Shown piece after piece: positions 1 to 7,707 of a stretch of 11,949 bases of DNA. This DNA comes from an uncultured Eubacteriales bacterium. Lineage in GTDB: Bacteria; Bacillota; Clostridia; Peptostreptococcales; Anaerovoracaceae. The translations under genes were made by a program, and so were the position numbers. The notes under the pieces were generated by a model. That model worked only from the letters and a program-made list of their open reading frames with translations. It did not search any database and was not told where the DNA came from. Numbering within the stretch: position 1 is the first letter of the stretch; every line of letters starts with the position of its first letter. Location of the stretch: the NCBI GenBank assembly GCA_900542245.1, contig UQMQ01000073.1:1-11949 (forward strand), read 5' to 3'.

Positions 1-855
1 ATCCACTTCGACCTCAAGATCGAAGACAAGATGCAGAGTGAATTCCTCAACGTGATGCCGATCAAGCTGGCGAAGAAGCTCGTATCCGGGTTCCTTGCCG
101 AAATGGGCGCGGTACCTGAGGAAGCCGTCCCGGCAGAGCAGCCTGCTCCGGCAGCAGAGATCGCAACCCAGCCTGCGGCGGCACCGATTGCGGAGTCTGC
201 GCCTGCGGCAGCAGAAACTCCGGTAGCGCCTGCACCTGCACAAGCCGCGGAAACAGCGCCTGCACAGACCGCGCAGCCTGCTCCGGCACCGGCCGCACCG
301 GTGCAGCCGGAACCGATGCCGCAGCCTGCAGCCGCTGCAGCACCGACACCGGCACAGCCTGCACAAGCCGTTCCGGCGCGGCCGATGCAGGCAGACCCTG
401 CGCAGCCTGTGATGCCTGCGATGACAGCAGCACCTGTGCAGCAGACGCAGATGGATCCGGGCGTTGTCAACAATATGATGCAGATGATGGATATGATGCG
501 GCAGTCTATGGATATGCAGCGGCAGATGATGCAGCAGCAGATCGAGCAGAGCCACGCACCGCGCAGGATCAAGGTGCATGCCGCACCGCAGCCGAACCTC
601 AATGGGCAGGAAGAGACCAATCCGGACGAAAATCTGGATCTGATCATGGATGTGCCGATGGAGGTATCTGTGGAGATCGGCAGAACACAAAAATACGTCA
701 AGGATATTCTGGATCTCAATAAGGGCTCCCTCGTCGTACTCGACAAGCTGGCAGGTGATCAGGTCGATCTCTATGTCAACGGACAGTGCATCGCCAAGGG
801 CGATGTCGTTGTCGTAGACGATAACTTCGGCATCCGCATTACCGAGATCCTGTAG
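1..855 (+). CDS. fliY: Flagellar motor switch protein FliY/FliN, 5' partial
   Basis: The C-terminal 284 residues of a C-ring switch protein; the frame is open at base 1, so the gene starts upstream. Residues 1-36 (FDLKIEDKMQSEF, then VMPIKLAKKLVSGF) look like the last strand and helix of the CheC-like phosphatase domain of FliY. Residues of about 37-150 are an Ala/Pro/Gln/Glu low-complexity linker. Residues 151-184 are Met/Gln-rich (11 Met and 8 Gln in 34). Residues 211-284 are a clear SpoA/FliN domain (MDVPMEVSVEIGRT, then LNKGSLVVLDKLAGDQVDLYVNG, cited only as landmarks, ending FGIRITEIL). FliN/FliY SpoA domains form the base of the C-ring at the cytoplasmic face, and in FliY the CheC domain dephosphorylates CheY-P. 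Its catalytic residues lie outside the window, so phosphatase activity cannot be judged. The internal ATG at base 31 is not the real start. FliN rather than FliY naming is possible. Confidence 0.88.
   Translation: MHFDLKIEDKMQSEFLNVMPIKLAKKLVSGFLAEMGAVPEEAVPAEQPAPAAEIATQPAAAPIAESAPAAAETPVAPAPAQAAETAPAQTAQPAPAPAAPVQPEPMPQPAAAAAPTPAQPAQAVPARPMQADPAQPVMPAMTAAPVQQTQMDPGVVNNMMQMMDMMRQSMDMQRQMMQQQIEQSHAPRRIKVHAAPQPNLNGQEETNPDENLDLIMDVPMEVSVEIGRTQKYVKDILDLNKGSLVVLDKLAGDQVDLYVNGQCIAKGDVVVVDDNFGIRITEIL
138..288 (+). repeat. Ala/Pro linker with 16-nt direct repeats in fliY
   Basis: The sequence GCAGCCTGCTCCGGCA occurs at 138-153 and again at 273-288, both in the reading frame that gives Q-P-A-P-A. The surrounding 109-450 is made of reiterated gcn/ccn codons. 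This is the DNA side of the low-complexity linker and is prone to length changes by slippage or unequal recombination. Confidence 0.7.
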
Positions 856-884
856 CTGCAGACGTTTGAAAAGGAGATAACACA

Positions 885-1244
885 ATGGGGGGATTCGAAA
901 AAGTATTGACGGCTCTGGGCATCCTGCTGGTTCTGATCCTTGTTCTGTACCTTTCGTATATCTGCACCCGCTATGTGGGTAAAAGAGCGCGCGGCGTCGG
1001 TTTCGGCGGGAGCGCACAGCACATCAGAGTCCTGGAGCAGAGCAGATGCAGTCAGGACGCGTCAGTCGCGCTGCTGCAGGTGAGCGAACGCCTCTTTTTA
1101 GTCGGCGTGACGCCGCAGAACGTTTCGCTTCTGGCGGAGATCGATGACGACTCCTTATTACAGGATCTGTCGCAGCCGGAGGACGACAATCTGATGATGC
1201 CTTCGTTTCGGGATATGCTTTTGCGGATGAGAGATAGGAAATAA
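885..1244 (+). CDS. fliO: Flagellar biosynthesis protein FliO
   Basis: A 119-residue bitopic membrane protein. It has one N-terminal transmembrane segment (about residues 8-29, rich in L, I and V), then a basic stretch (RYVGKRARG) and a small cytoplasmic beta-rich domain with the FliO/FliZ pattern IRVLEQSRCSQDASVALLQV, then ERLFLVGVTPQNVSLL. FliO is a chaperone-like factor for assembly of FliP rings in the export gate. It is poorly conserved, so the call rests on size, topology, this C-terminal pattern and its place directly before fliP. The ATG is preceded by AAGGAG at 871-876 with good spacing. It is separated from fliY by 29 bases with no terminator-like structure. Confidence 0.88.
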   Translation: MGGFEKVLTALGILLVLILVLYLSYICTRYVGKRARGVGFGGSAQHIRVLEQSRCSQDASVALLQVSERLFLVGVTPQNVSLLAEIDDDSLLQDLSQPEDDNLMMPSFRDMLLRMRDRK

Positions 1245-1247
1245 CAC

Positions 1248-1907
1248 ATGGAGTTAGGGAATAGTTTAATCAGTATCAACGGAGAGCAAACGCCTACCTT
1301 AGAGATCTTGTTCATGCTCACCGTCCTGATGCTGCTGCCGTCCATCGTGGTGATGATGACGTCGTTTCTGCGCATTATCATCATTCTTTCCTTTACGAGG
1401 ACGGCTATCGGCGTGCAGCAGACACCGCCGAATATTGTACTTGTGGGCATGGCGATCTTTCTTTCGCTGTTCATCATGAATCCGGTGATCCAGCAGATCG
1501 ACACCGATGCGTACCAGCCCTATAAGGCAGGGGAGATGACGCAGGAGGAAGCGCTGGACAAGGCCGTAGTGCCGATGAAACAGTTCATGCTCAAGCAGAC
1601 GGAGGTCAGTGCGCTGAACCTCTTTACAGACGCGGCTGACAGCGAACAGGTGGACAATCCGGAGGAGCTGTCCCTCGTCGTCATCGTACCGGCGTTTGTG
1701 ACCAGTGAACTCAAGCGAGCCTTTACGGCGGGACTTTTACTTTATATTCCGTTCCTGTTGATCGACATCATCGTGTCGAGTACACTGATGTCGATGGGTA
1801 TGATCATGCTGCCGCCCGCGACGATCGCGCTGCCGTTCAAACTGCTGCTGTTTGTCACAGTGAACGGCTGGGAGCTTTTGTTCGCATCAATTATCAATGG
1901 ATTTTGA
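1248..1907 (+). CDS. fliP: Flagellar export gate protein FliP
   Basis: A 219-residue core subunit of the FliPQR export gate, located in the membrane at the centre of the basal body. The family signature is clear: MMTSFLRIIIILSFTRTAIG, then QQTPPNIVLVGMAIFLSLF, and near the C-terminus IPFLLIDIIVSSTLMSMGM with PPATIALPFKLLLF. There are four hydrophobic segments. Most FliP proteins carry a cleavable signal peptide before the IN.G region; this one starts almost directly at that region (MELGNSLISINGEQTP). The start cannot be moved upstream, because the fliO stop TAA (1242-1244) lies in the same frame one codon before the ATG. Signal-less forms are normal for the SctR homologues of injectisomes. 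The Shine-Dalgarno sequence is weak (AGGA near 1235), which suggests coupling to fliO translation. Confidence 0.97.
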   Translation: MELGNSLISINGEQTPTLEILFMLTVLMLLPSIVVMMTSFLRIIIILSFTRTAIGVQQTPPNIVLVGMAIFLSLFIMNPVIQQIDTDAYQPYKAGEMTQEEALDKAVVPMKQFMLKQTEVSALNLFTDAADSEQVDNPEELSLVVIVPAFVTSELKRAFTAGLLLYIPFLLIDIIVSSTLMSMGMIMLPPATIALPFKLLLFVTVNGWELLFASIINGF

Positions 1908-1923
1908 CGGGGGTGAGTAAGAC

Positions 1924-2187
1924 ATGCTGACGACAGGACAAATCAGTGATATCATGTATCAGTTGTTTGTGTATTCTGTGCAGCTGGGCGGGCCGATTCT
2001 GATCATCAGTATGGTCGTAGGCATCATCATTTCCATTCTGCAGGCAGCGACACAGATCCATGAGCAGACGCTCACATTTGTGCCGAAGCTGATCGTGATC
2101 GGCATCATCCTGCTCCTGACGGGCAGTACGATGTTAAAAACACTGCAGAACTTTACCGAAGAGATCTTCGCTCTGATCGCGGGTTAG
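1924..2187 (+). CDS. fliQ: Flagellar export gate protein FliQ
   Basis: An 87-residue protein with two transmembrane hairpin helices (about residues 17-38 and 52-72) separated by the conserved loop LQAATQIHEQTLTFVPK, diagnostic for FliQ/SctS. Length is typical of the family. FliQ wraps the FliP-FliR core to form the export channel. A strong GGGGGTGAG ribosome binding site lies at 1909-1917, 6 bases before the ATG. It follows fliP by 16 bases and precedes fliR by 10, the usual fliPQR order. Confidence 0.97.
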   Translation: MLTTGQISDIMYQLFVYSVQLGGPILIISMVVGIIISILQAATQIHEQTLTFVPKLIVIGIILLLTGSTMLKTLQNFTEEIFALIAG

Positions 2188-2197
2188 GGGACGGAAC

Positions 2198-2950
2198 ATG
2201 CTGTTTTTCTTAATTGCGATGCGCATGTTCGGGTTTATCTTTCTCAATCCGATCTTAGGCAGGAGAAACATTCCTGCCATAGCCAAGACCGGGCTGGCGC
2301 TGGTGCTTGCGGTGCTGATTTATACCACGCAGAGCGCAGCCATGCAGGACTTTTCGGTTGATTCCTCACTGGAATTCGCGGTCCTTTTGCTCAAGGAGTT
2401 TGCAGTCGGCTACCTTTTGGGTTTCCTGCTGGAGCTTTTAGATATGGTATTTACGTTTGCGGGCACGCTCATCGACTTCCAGATGGGTATTTCGATGGCG
2501 CAGGTCTATGACCCGCAGAACGGTGCGCAGATCGCGCTGTCCGGTAAGATTTTGCAGATCTACTACACGCTGATCTTTTTTGCGGTAGACGGGCATCTGG
2601 CGCTGATGAAGATCCTGCTCGATGCAGGGCAGCTGCTGCCTTACGGCGAGGTCGCGATCTCGACGCATGCCGCGCAGCTGGCAATCGATATTTTTTATGA
2701 TTGTGTCGTTTTGGCAGTCAAAATATCGTTTCCTATGATTGCCTTTGAATTTATTCTGGAAATCGTCGTTGGGGTATTGATGAAAGTCAATCCACAAGTT
2801 AATATATTTATCCTCAGCATACAGCTGAGGCTGCTGTGCGGGTTTATCCTGATGATCATTCTGATCGACCCGCTGAACAGCGTGATCGGAGATGTGATCT
2901 CGGACATGATGCGAGCCATGTCTCAGATGCTGAAGGTCGCAGGGGGATAG
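2198..2950 (+). CDS. fliR: Flagellar export gate protein FliR
   Basis: A 250-residue polytopic membrane protein with several hydrophobic segments, the third core component of the FliPQR gate. Family patterns include FIFLNPILGRRNIPAIAKTG at the N-terminus, LLKEFAVGYLLGFLLEL, the FQMGISMAQVYDP loop, and ISFPMIAFEFILEIVVGVLMKVNPQVNIF in the second half (landmarks: FPMIAFEF, VNPQVNIF). The N-terminus is a few residues shorter than usual. No longer start is available, since a TGA at 2174-2176 closes the frame upstream. A GGGGACGG motif just before the ATG is the probable ribosome binding site. Bases of about 2685-2815 are more AT-rich than the rest of the gene and end in a 7-bp perfect hairpin. 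Confidence 0.96.
   Translation: MLFFLIAMRMFGFIFLNPILGRRNIPAIAKTGLALVLAVLIYTTQSAAMQDFSVDSSLEFAVLLLKEFAVGYLLGFLLELLDMVFTFAGTLIDFQMGISMAQVYDPQNGAQIALSGKILQIYYTLIFFAVDGHLALMKILLDAGQLLPYGEVAISTHAAQLAIDIFYDCVVLAVKISFPMIAFEFILEIVVGVLMKVNPQVNIFILSIQLRLLCGFILMIILIDPLNSVIGDVISDMMRAMSQMLKVAGG
2812..2830 (+). other. Perfect 7-bp hairpin inside fliR
   Basis: CCTCAGC (2812-2818), loop ATACA, GCTGAGG (2824-2830). It lies in the fliR reading frame at the 3' end of an AT-rich patch and has no T-tract, so it is not a terminator. Function unknown; it may be chance or an mRNA structure. Confidence 0.5.
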
Positions 2951-2968
2951 AGATGTGAGGTGAGATAG

Positions 2969-4033
2969 ATGGCAGATTCCGGTTCCAAAACCGAGAAAGC
3001 CACGCCCAAAAAGCGAAGGGACCAACGAAAAGAAGGTAATGTGCTGCAAAGTAAGGACGTTGCGAGTCTGGTCACCTTTGCGGGTTCTTTCTTCGCACTG
3101 AGCATTTTCCTGGAGGGCATGATCGTATCGATTGCGCAGTTTATGATCCGTTTCCTCGGCATCGCCGGAACGATGACGGACACGAGTAACGGCAATGTGA
3201 TCACACTGAGCAGTCTGTTTGCCGTCACGCTTGCCAAGTCGCTGCTGCCGTTCCTGCTGGTCTGCGTACTTCTGGGTATTCTCGGCAGCGGCATGCAGAC
3301 ACGCTTCCTGTTTGCGACCAAAAATCTCAAGCCGAAGTTTAGTCGGCTCAACCCGCTGGAGGGCTTCAAGAAGCTGTTTTCCATGCAGAACATCGTAGAG
3401 CTGGTCAAAAGCATCCTGAAGCTGATTGTGCTGATCGTGCTGACCTACAGCATGCTCAAGGCCGATATGGCGAGCACGGTCAAGACGATGCAGCTGGATA
3501 TTGCCAAATCGGTTGCGTTTACCTTTTCGATGCTCAAGACACTGATCATCCGCATCGTTATCGCGTTTGTGGCGATCGCCGCGCTGGACTATCTGTACCA
3601 GTGGTGGAGCTTTGAACGCAAGCTGCGCATGAGTAAGCAGGAGGTCAAGGAGGAATATAAACAGACGGAGGGAAATCCGGAGATCAAGGGCAGAATCAAA
3701 AATCTGCAGCAGCAGAGAGCGCGCATGCGTATGATGCAGGCAGTTCCCGATGCAGATGTGATCATCCGAAACCCGACGCATTTTGCGGTTGCGCTCAAAT
3801 ATGACATCGATCAGAACAGCGCACCGATCGTGCTTGCCAAGGGGCAGGACGAACTGGCACTGCGTATCATCGCAGTCGGAGAAGAGAGCAAGGTACCGGT
3901 CATCGAGAACAGACCGCTGGCGCGTGCCTTGTATGCAGAAACTGAAATCAACGGAGAAATTCCGCCCGCACACTATGGTGCTGTCGCGGAAATTCTGGTT
4001 TACATATACAAGCTGAACCAAAAAATGGAGTAA
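2969..4033 (+). CDS. flhB: Flagellar export switch protein FlhB
   Basis: A 354-residue protein, a normal FlhB length. A basic hydrophilic N-terminus (KTEKATPKKRRDQRKEGNV) precedes four transmembrane segments (roughly 34-56, 84-106, 142-163, 182-206). A charged linker (MSKQEVKEEYKQTEGNPEIK) leads into the cytoplasmic domain with the self-cleavage motif N268-P269-T270-H271. FlhB cleaves itself between that Asn and Pro, and this switches the export apparatus from rod/hook to filament substrates. The motif is intact, so the switch should work. The ribosome binding site is GAGGTGAG at 2957-2964. It follows fliR by 18 bases and is followed by flhA after 2 bases. Confidence 0.98.
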   Translation: MADSGSKTEKATPKKRRDQRKEGNVLQSKDVASLVTFAGSFFALSIFLEGMIVSIAQFMIRFLGIAGTMTDTSNGNVITLSSLFAVTLAKSLLPFLLVCVLLGILGSGMQTRFLFATKNLKPKFSRLNPLEGFKKLFSMQNIVELVKSILKLIVLIVLTYSMLKADMASTVKTMQLDIAKSVAFTFSMLKTLIIRIVIAFVAIAALDYLYQWWSFERKLRMSKQEVKEEYKQTEGNPEIKGRIKNLQQQRARMRMMQAVPDADVIIRNPTHFAVALKYDIDQNSAPIVLAKGQDELALRIIAVGEESKVPVIENRPLARALYAETEINGEIPPAHYGAVAEILVYIYKLNQKME

Positions 4034-4035
4034 AC

Positions 4036-6111
4036 ATGAGGAATCTACTGACCAATAATGCAGTGACGCTCTTTGTCGTTGTCATTGTTTTGCTTTTGAT
4101 CATACCGATGAGTCCGTTTATGCTGGACGTCATGATCATCATAAATATTGCAGTATCGTTAATGATCCTGATCATCAGCATGAATATCAAGGGAGCGCTG
4201 GAGTTTTCCATCTTCCCGTCCCTGCTTCTGATTACGACCCTGTTTCGTCTGGGCATCAACGTGTCCTCGACGCGAAACATTCTGTCGCGCGGCGGGGAAG
4301 CCGGACAGGTCATAAAGTCCTTCGGCAGCTTCGTACTGCAGGGCAATGTCGTAGTCGGTTTTGTTATTTTCTTCATTATCGTACTGGTGCAGTTCCTCGT
4401 CATCACCAAGGGCGCGGAGCGTGTTGCAGAGGTTGCAGCCAGATTTACGCTGGACGCGATGCCCGGTAAACAGATGGCAATCGACGCCGACCTGAGCTCG
4501 GGTCTCATCAATGAGGCGCAGGCAAGACAGCGCCGCGAAAAGATCCAGAGAGAAGCAGACTTTTACGGCGCAATGGATGGTGCGACCAAGATTGTCAAGG
4601 GCGATGCCATCATGTCCATCATCATCACGCTCATCAACCTCATCGGCGGCAGCGTCATCGGTATACTGCAGGGCGGCATGGATTTCAGCACAGTGCTGTC
4701 GGTCTATTCGATCGCGACTGTCGGCGATGGGCTGGTTTCGCAGATTCCGGCGCTGCTGATTTCAACGGCGACCGGCATGATTGTTACCCGCGCGGTATCA
4801 CAGGGCAGTCTCAACGACGATGTATCGGGGCAATTCCTTGCACAGCCGCGTGCGATCATCTTCGCGGGCGTGGTGCTTGCCGTACTGATTCTGATACCGG
4901 GTATGCCGAAGTTCCAGCTTGCTGTTCTGGCGATCGCCTTGATTCTGGTCGGTCTCAGACTGCAGAAAAAAATCGGCGAGGCAGCCGAAAAAGCGCGTCT
5001 TGCAGAGCTATCGGCAGCGCCGGAGGCAGCCAAGCCGGAGGCACAGTCCGAGGAGGACTACTATCGCGACATCAACAATGTGTACTCCATCATCGGTGTC
5101 GAGCCGATCGAGATGGAATTTGGATACAGCCTCATCCCGCTGGTCGATGAAAGCAGCGGCGGCAAGATGATCAACCGTATCGTGATTTTCCGGCGTCAGT
5201 ATGCGCAGGAAATGGGCTTCGTCATTCCGTCGGTGCGTCTGCGCGACAGCTCCGGGCTGAACACCAACCAATATATCATCAAGGTCAAGGGCGAAGAAGT
5301 GGCAAGAGGCGAGATTCTCGTCGATCACTATCTGGCGCTGGAGCCTGAGGATGTGGCAGGCGAGATCGAGGGAATTGAAACCATCGAGCCTGCGTATGGG
5401 ATTCCGAGTAAATGGATTTTGCCGGAAAACAAGGAAATGGCAGAAATTTATGGCTACACCGTCATCGACCCGCTTTCGGTCATGGTCACGCACTTATCCG
5501 AGACTGTGCGCCGCCACGCTTACGAGCTGCTCAATCGTGAGGAGGTCGTCAAGCTGGTCGAGAATGTCAAGCAGCATTCCGGCAAGCTGGTCGAGGAAGT
5601 GGTCCCGGGCATGGTTTCCTACGGCATGCTGCAGAAGATTCTGGTCAGTCTGCTGCAGGAGGGCATTCCGATCAAGGACATGGAAACGATTTTGGAGAGC
5701 ATCTCCGATTCCGTCGCAAGCGGTGCCGATATAACCAATATCGTAGAGAATATCCGTATGACGCTGAAGCGGACCATCACCAGCAAGTTCTGCCGCGGCG
5801 GACAGATGCGTGTTCTGACGCTGGATGCGGAGCTCGAAAAGATGATGGTGTCCAGTCTGACCAAGGGAGAGCAGGGCTATTATATGGCGCTTTCTCCGGA
5901 GCTCATGCAGAGCGTCCTGACACAGATCGGTGCAGCGGTCAAGAAGTTTGCGGATCTGGATCAGGAGCCGATCATTCTGACCAGCCAGGTCATTCGTGTG
6001 TATGTATATCGGCTGCTTGAACAGTTCTATCCGTCGCTGTATGTGCTTTCCTTCCAGGAGATCGCGAATAACATACAGATTCAGGCAATCGGTAATATTA
6101 CAGCAAAATAA
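4036..6111 (+). CDS. flhA: Flagellar export gate protein FlhA
   Basis: A 691-residue protein, full length for the family. The N-terminal half contains the transmembrane helices (to about residue 312) with the conserved FRLGINVSSTRNIL stretch (70-83) and the FHIPEP cytoplasmic loop RFTLDAMPGKQMAID (136-150) followed by DADLSSGLINEAQARQRR. A short Ala/Glu-rich linker (about 320-345) joins the cytoplasmic domain, which carries GIPSKWI, YTVIDPLSVMVTHLSE and HAYELLNREEV. FlhA forms the nonameric ring that receives substrates and chaperones and uses the proton gradient for export. GGAG at 4027-4030, inside the end of flhB, serves as ribosome binding site, which implies translational coupling to flhB. 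fliA follows after 17 bases; flhF, often next in Bacilli and Clostridia, is absent. Confidence 0.99.
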   Translation: MRNLLTNNAVTLFVVVIVLLLIIPMSPFMLDVMIIINIAVSLMILIISMNIKGALEFSIFPSLLLITTLFRLGINVSSTRNILSRGGEAGQVIKSFGSFVLQGNVVVGFVIFFIIVLVQFLVITKGAERVAEVAARFTLDAMPGKQMAIDADLSSGLINEAQARQRREKIQREADFYGAMDGATKIVKGDAIMSIIITLINLIGGSVIGILQGGMDFSTVLSVYSIATVGDGLVSQIPALLISTATGMIVTRAVSQGSLNDDVSGQFLAQPRAIIFAGVVLAVLILIPGMPKFQLAVLAIALILVGLRLQKKIGEAAEKARLAELSAAPEAAKPEAQSEEDYYRDINNVYSIIGVEPIEMEFGYSLIPLVDESSGGKMINRIVIFRRQYAQEMGFVIPSVRLRDSSGLNTNQYIIKVKGEEVARGEILVDHYLALEPEDVAGEIEGIETIEPAYGIPSKWILPENKEMAEIYGYTVIDPLSVMVTHLSETVRRHAYELLNREEVVKLVENVKQHSGKLVEEVVPGMVSYGMLQKILVSLLQEGIPIKDMETILESISDSVASGADITNIVENIRMTLKRTITSKFCRGGQMRVLTLDAELEKMMVSSLTKGEQGYYMALSPELMQSVLTQIGAAVKKFADLDQEPIILTSQVIRVYVYRLLEQFYPSLYVLSFQEIANNIQIQAIGNITAK

Positions 6112-6128
6112 CGGAAAGGAGTGGATGT

Positions 6129-6893
6129 ATGGATCTGAATACCAAGACAAATGAAGAGCTTTTGGCATTATACCGCGAGAGCGGAGATCTGGACATCAAG
6201 CAAGAGCTGACACTCCGTTATTTGTATATCGTCAAGGCGATCGCCGTACAGATGCGGGATGTGTATGTGGGCTTCACACAGATCGACGACATCATCAATG
6301 AGGGCGTGATCGTGCTGATGAAAGCGCTGGATAAATACGATTTTTCAAAAAATGCGAAATTTGAGACCTATGTTTCCTGGCGAATTCGTGGTATGATTAT
6401 AGATATCGCGAGGAAACAGGACTGGGTCCCGCGCAATATCCGCAAGAACTGCAAGGACATCCGCGAAAAGACGATGGAGATCTACACGCGGACCGGAGCG
6501 TTACCCGCGCCGGAGGAAGTGGCTGTGACACTGGGTATGGACCAGAAGCAGTACAATGAGGCTGTCGAAAAGATGGGGCTGTTTTCGGTGCTTTCTCTGG
6601 ACATGGTGCTGGAGGAGTCACAGGAAAAGCAGCGCGTTTCCGGTATTCAGTCCACCGATGTGGAGAACCAGCCGGAGGAGCAGTATCTGGAGAACGAGCT
6701 GAAGGAAACGCTCAAGGAGGGCATCCGCAGCCTGAAGGAAAAGGAACAAATGGTGCTGTCGCTCTACTACAGCGACGAGCTGACGATGAAGGAGATCGCC
6801 TCGGTGCTGGAAATCAGTGAGCCGCGCGTTTCACAGATCCACGCAAGTGCCATTCATAAATTGGAACAATATCTGCGCAAGCAGATGGCATAA
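6129..6893 (+). CDS. fliA: Sigma-28 family flagellar sigma factor (FliA/SigD)
   Basis: A 254-residue sigma-70 family protein of the FliA/WhiG group. Region 2 is seen at about residues 20-95 (DDIINEGVIVLMKALDKYD, then KFETYVSWRIRGMIID). The FliA-type region 2-3 junction DWVPRNIRKNCKDIREK follows. Region 3 is at about 110-155 (GALPAPEEVAVTLGM). Region 4 spans about 195-250, with the helix-turn-helix MKEIASVLEISEPRVSQIH. Such sigma factors direct RNA polymerase to late flagellar and chemotaxis promoters and are held back by FlgM, which is not in this window. AAGGAG at 6116-6121 fixes the start; the ATG at 6125 is in another frame. Its place directly after flhA, where the gate finishes, fits late-gene control. 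Confidence 0.95.
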   Translation: MDLNTKTNEELLALYRESGDLDIKQELTLRYLYIVKAIAVQMRDVYVGFTQIDDIINEGVIVLMKALDKYDFSKNAKFETYVSWRIRGMIIDIARKQDWVPRNIRKNCKDIREKTMEIYTRTGALPAPEEVAVTLGMDQKQYNEAVEKMGLFSVLSLDMVLEESQEKQRVSGIQSTDVENQPEEQYLENELKETLKEGIRSLKEKEQMVLSLYYSDELTMKEIASVLEISEPRVSQIHASAIHKLEQYLRKQMA

Positions 6894-6919
6894 ATGGAAT
6901 AAAAGGAAGGGATGAAACG

Positions 6920-7669
6920 ATGTTTCAGGGATTTTACAATTTGACCTCCGGGATGCTGACGCAGACCAGAAAATTAAATGTCATCAGTAATAACATGGCG
7001 AATGTGACCACGCCGGGCTTCAAGAGCGACACGTTCACGCAGAGGAGCTTTCAGGACGAGCTGATGTATCGTACCGGCAATCTGCACAAGAACGATCCGC
7101 AGCCGATCGGCACGATGAACTGGAAGGTCGTCGCGGACGGCAATGTAACAAATTACAGCGGGGGCGGGTTTTCAACGACGGTAAGCCCGCTGGATACCTG
7201 CATCATCGGTGATGGCTTCTTTCAGGTGAAAACGGCAGACGGCATGGTTTACACGCGTGACGGTTCGTTCTCTCTGGACGATGAGGGGTATTTGTATCTG
7301 CCAAGTCTTGGGCGTGTGCAGGGAGAAAGCGGGGATATCAAGCTTTCGAGTGACCAGATCACCATCGATGCGGATGGCTCCATCGTGGATTCCGATCAGG
7401 GAACGATCGTAGGCAAGCTGAAGCTGGTGGATTTTGCGGATTATGCGGCACAATTGACCAAAGCGCCGGGCAATGCGTTTACGGCAACGGGACAGACCCG
7501 GCAGGCGCAGGCATCGGTACGGCAGAACGCGCTGGAGGATTCCAATGTGGACGCGATCTCCGAGATGACGGATATGATGACCTCGCAGAGAGCACTCCAG
7601 AGCGCGGCGCAGGTGCTGTCCATGTATGACAAACTGGCCGCAAAGATCGTCGAGATCGGACCGGCTTAA
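6920..7669 (+). CDS. flgF: Flagellar rod/hook-basal body protein, FlgF/FlgG family (first copy)
   Basis: A 249-residue secreted rod-type protein. The N-terminal family motif is LNVISNNMANVTTPGFKSDT (residues of about 19-38). The middle has GDGFFQVKTADGMVYTRDGSF, a FlgF/FlgG/FlgE core pattern (landmarks GDGFFQV and YTRDGSF). The C-terminal helix begins with ALEDSNVDAISEMTDMM and continues to the end. The two terminal helices form the axial rod coiled coil, and export goes through the gate encoded just upstream, without a Sec signal. The copy corresponds in position and pairing to FlhO of Bacillus subtilis; FlgF or FlgG naming is arbitrary here. The ribosome binding site is AAGGAAGGG at 6903-6911. 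The gene lies 26 bases after fliA. Confidence 0.9.
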   Translation: MFQGFYNLTSGMLTQTRKLNVISNNMANVTTPGFKSDTFTQRSFQDELMYRTGNLHKNDPQPIGTMNWKVVADGNVTNYSGGGFSTTVSPLDTCIIGDGFFQVKTADGMVYTRDGSFSLDDEGYLYLPSLGRVQGESGDIKLSSDQITIDADGSIVDSDQGTIVGKLKLVDFADYAAQLTKAPGNAFTATGQTRQAQASVRQNALEDSNVDAISEMTDMMTSQRALQSAAQVLSMYDKLAAKIVEIGPA

Positions 7670-7707
7670 ACATAATCGCTTTTTTGGAAAGCTTTGAGGA
7701 AGAGAGG

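Noticed and set aside
62..433. Minus-strand frame opposite the fliY linker
   Set aside because: Product of repetitive gcn/ccn codons, no domain.
2438..4021. 527-codon reading frame on the minus strand opposite fliR and flhB
   Set aside because: It is a shadow of codon bias: the translation is rich in His, Gln, Arg and Asp without any domain, and it crosses the ends of two certain genes on the other strand.
5494..6168. 224-codon minus-strand frame opposite flhA and the fliA start
   Set aside because: Same kind of shadow, with no ribosome binding site and no recognisable family; the plus-strand genes are unequivocal.
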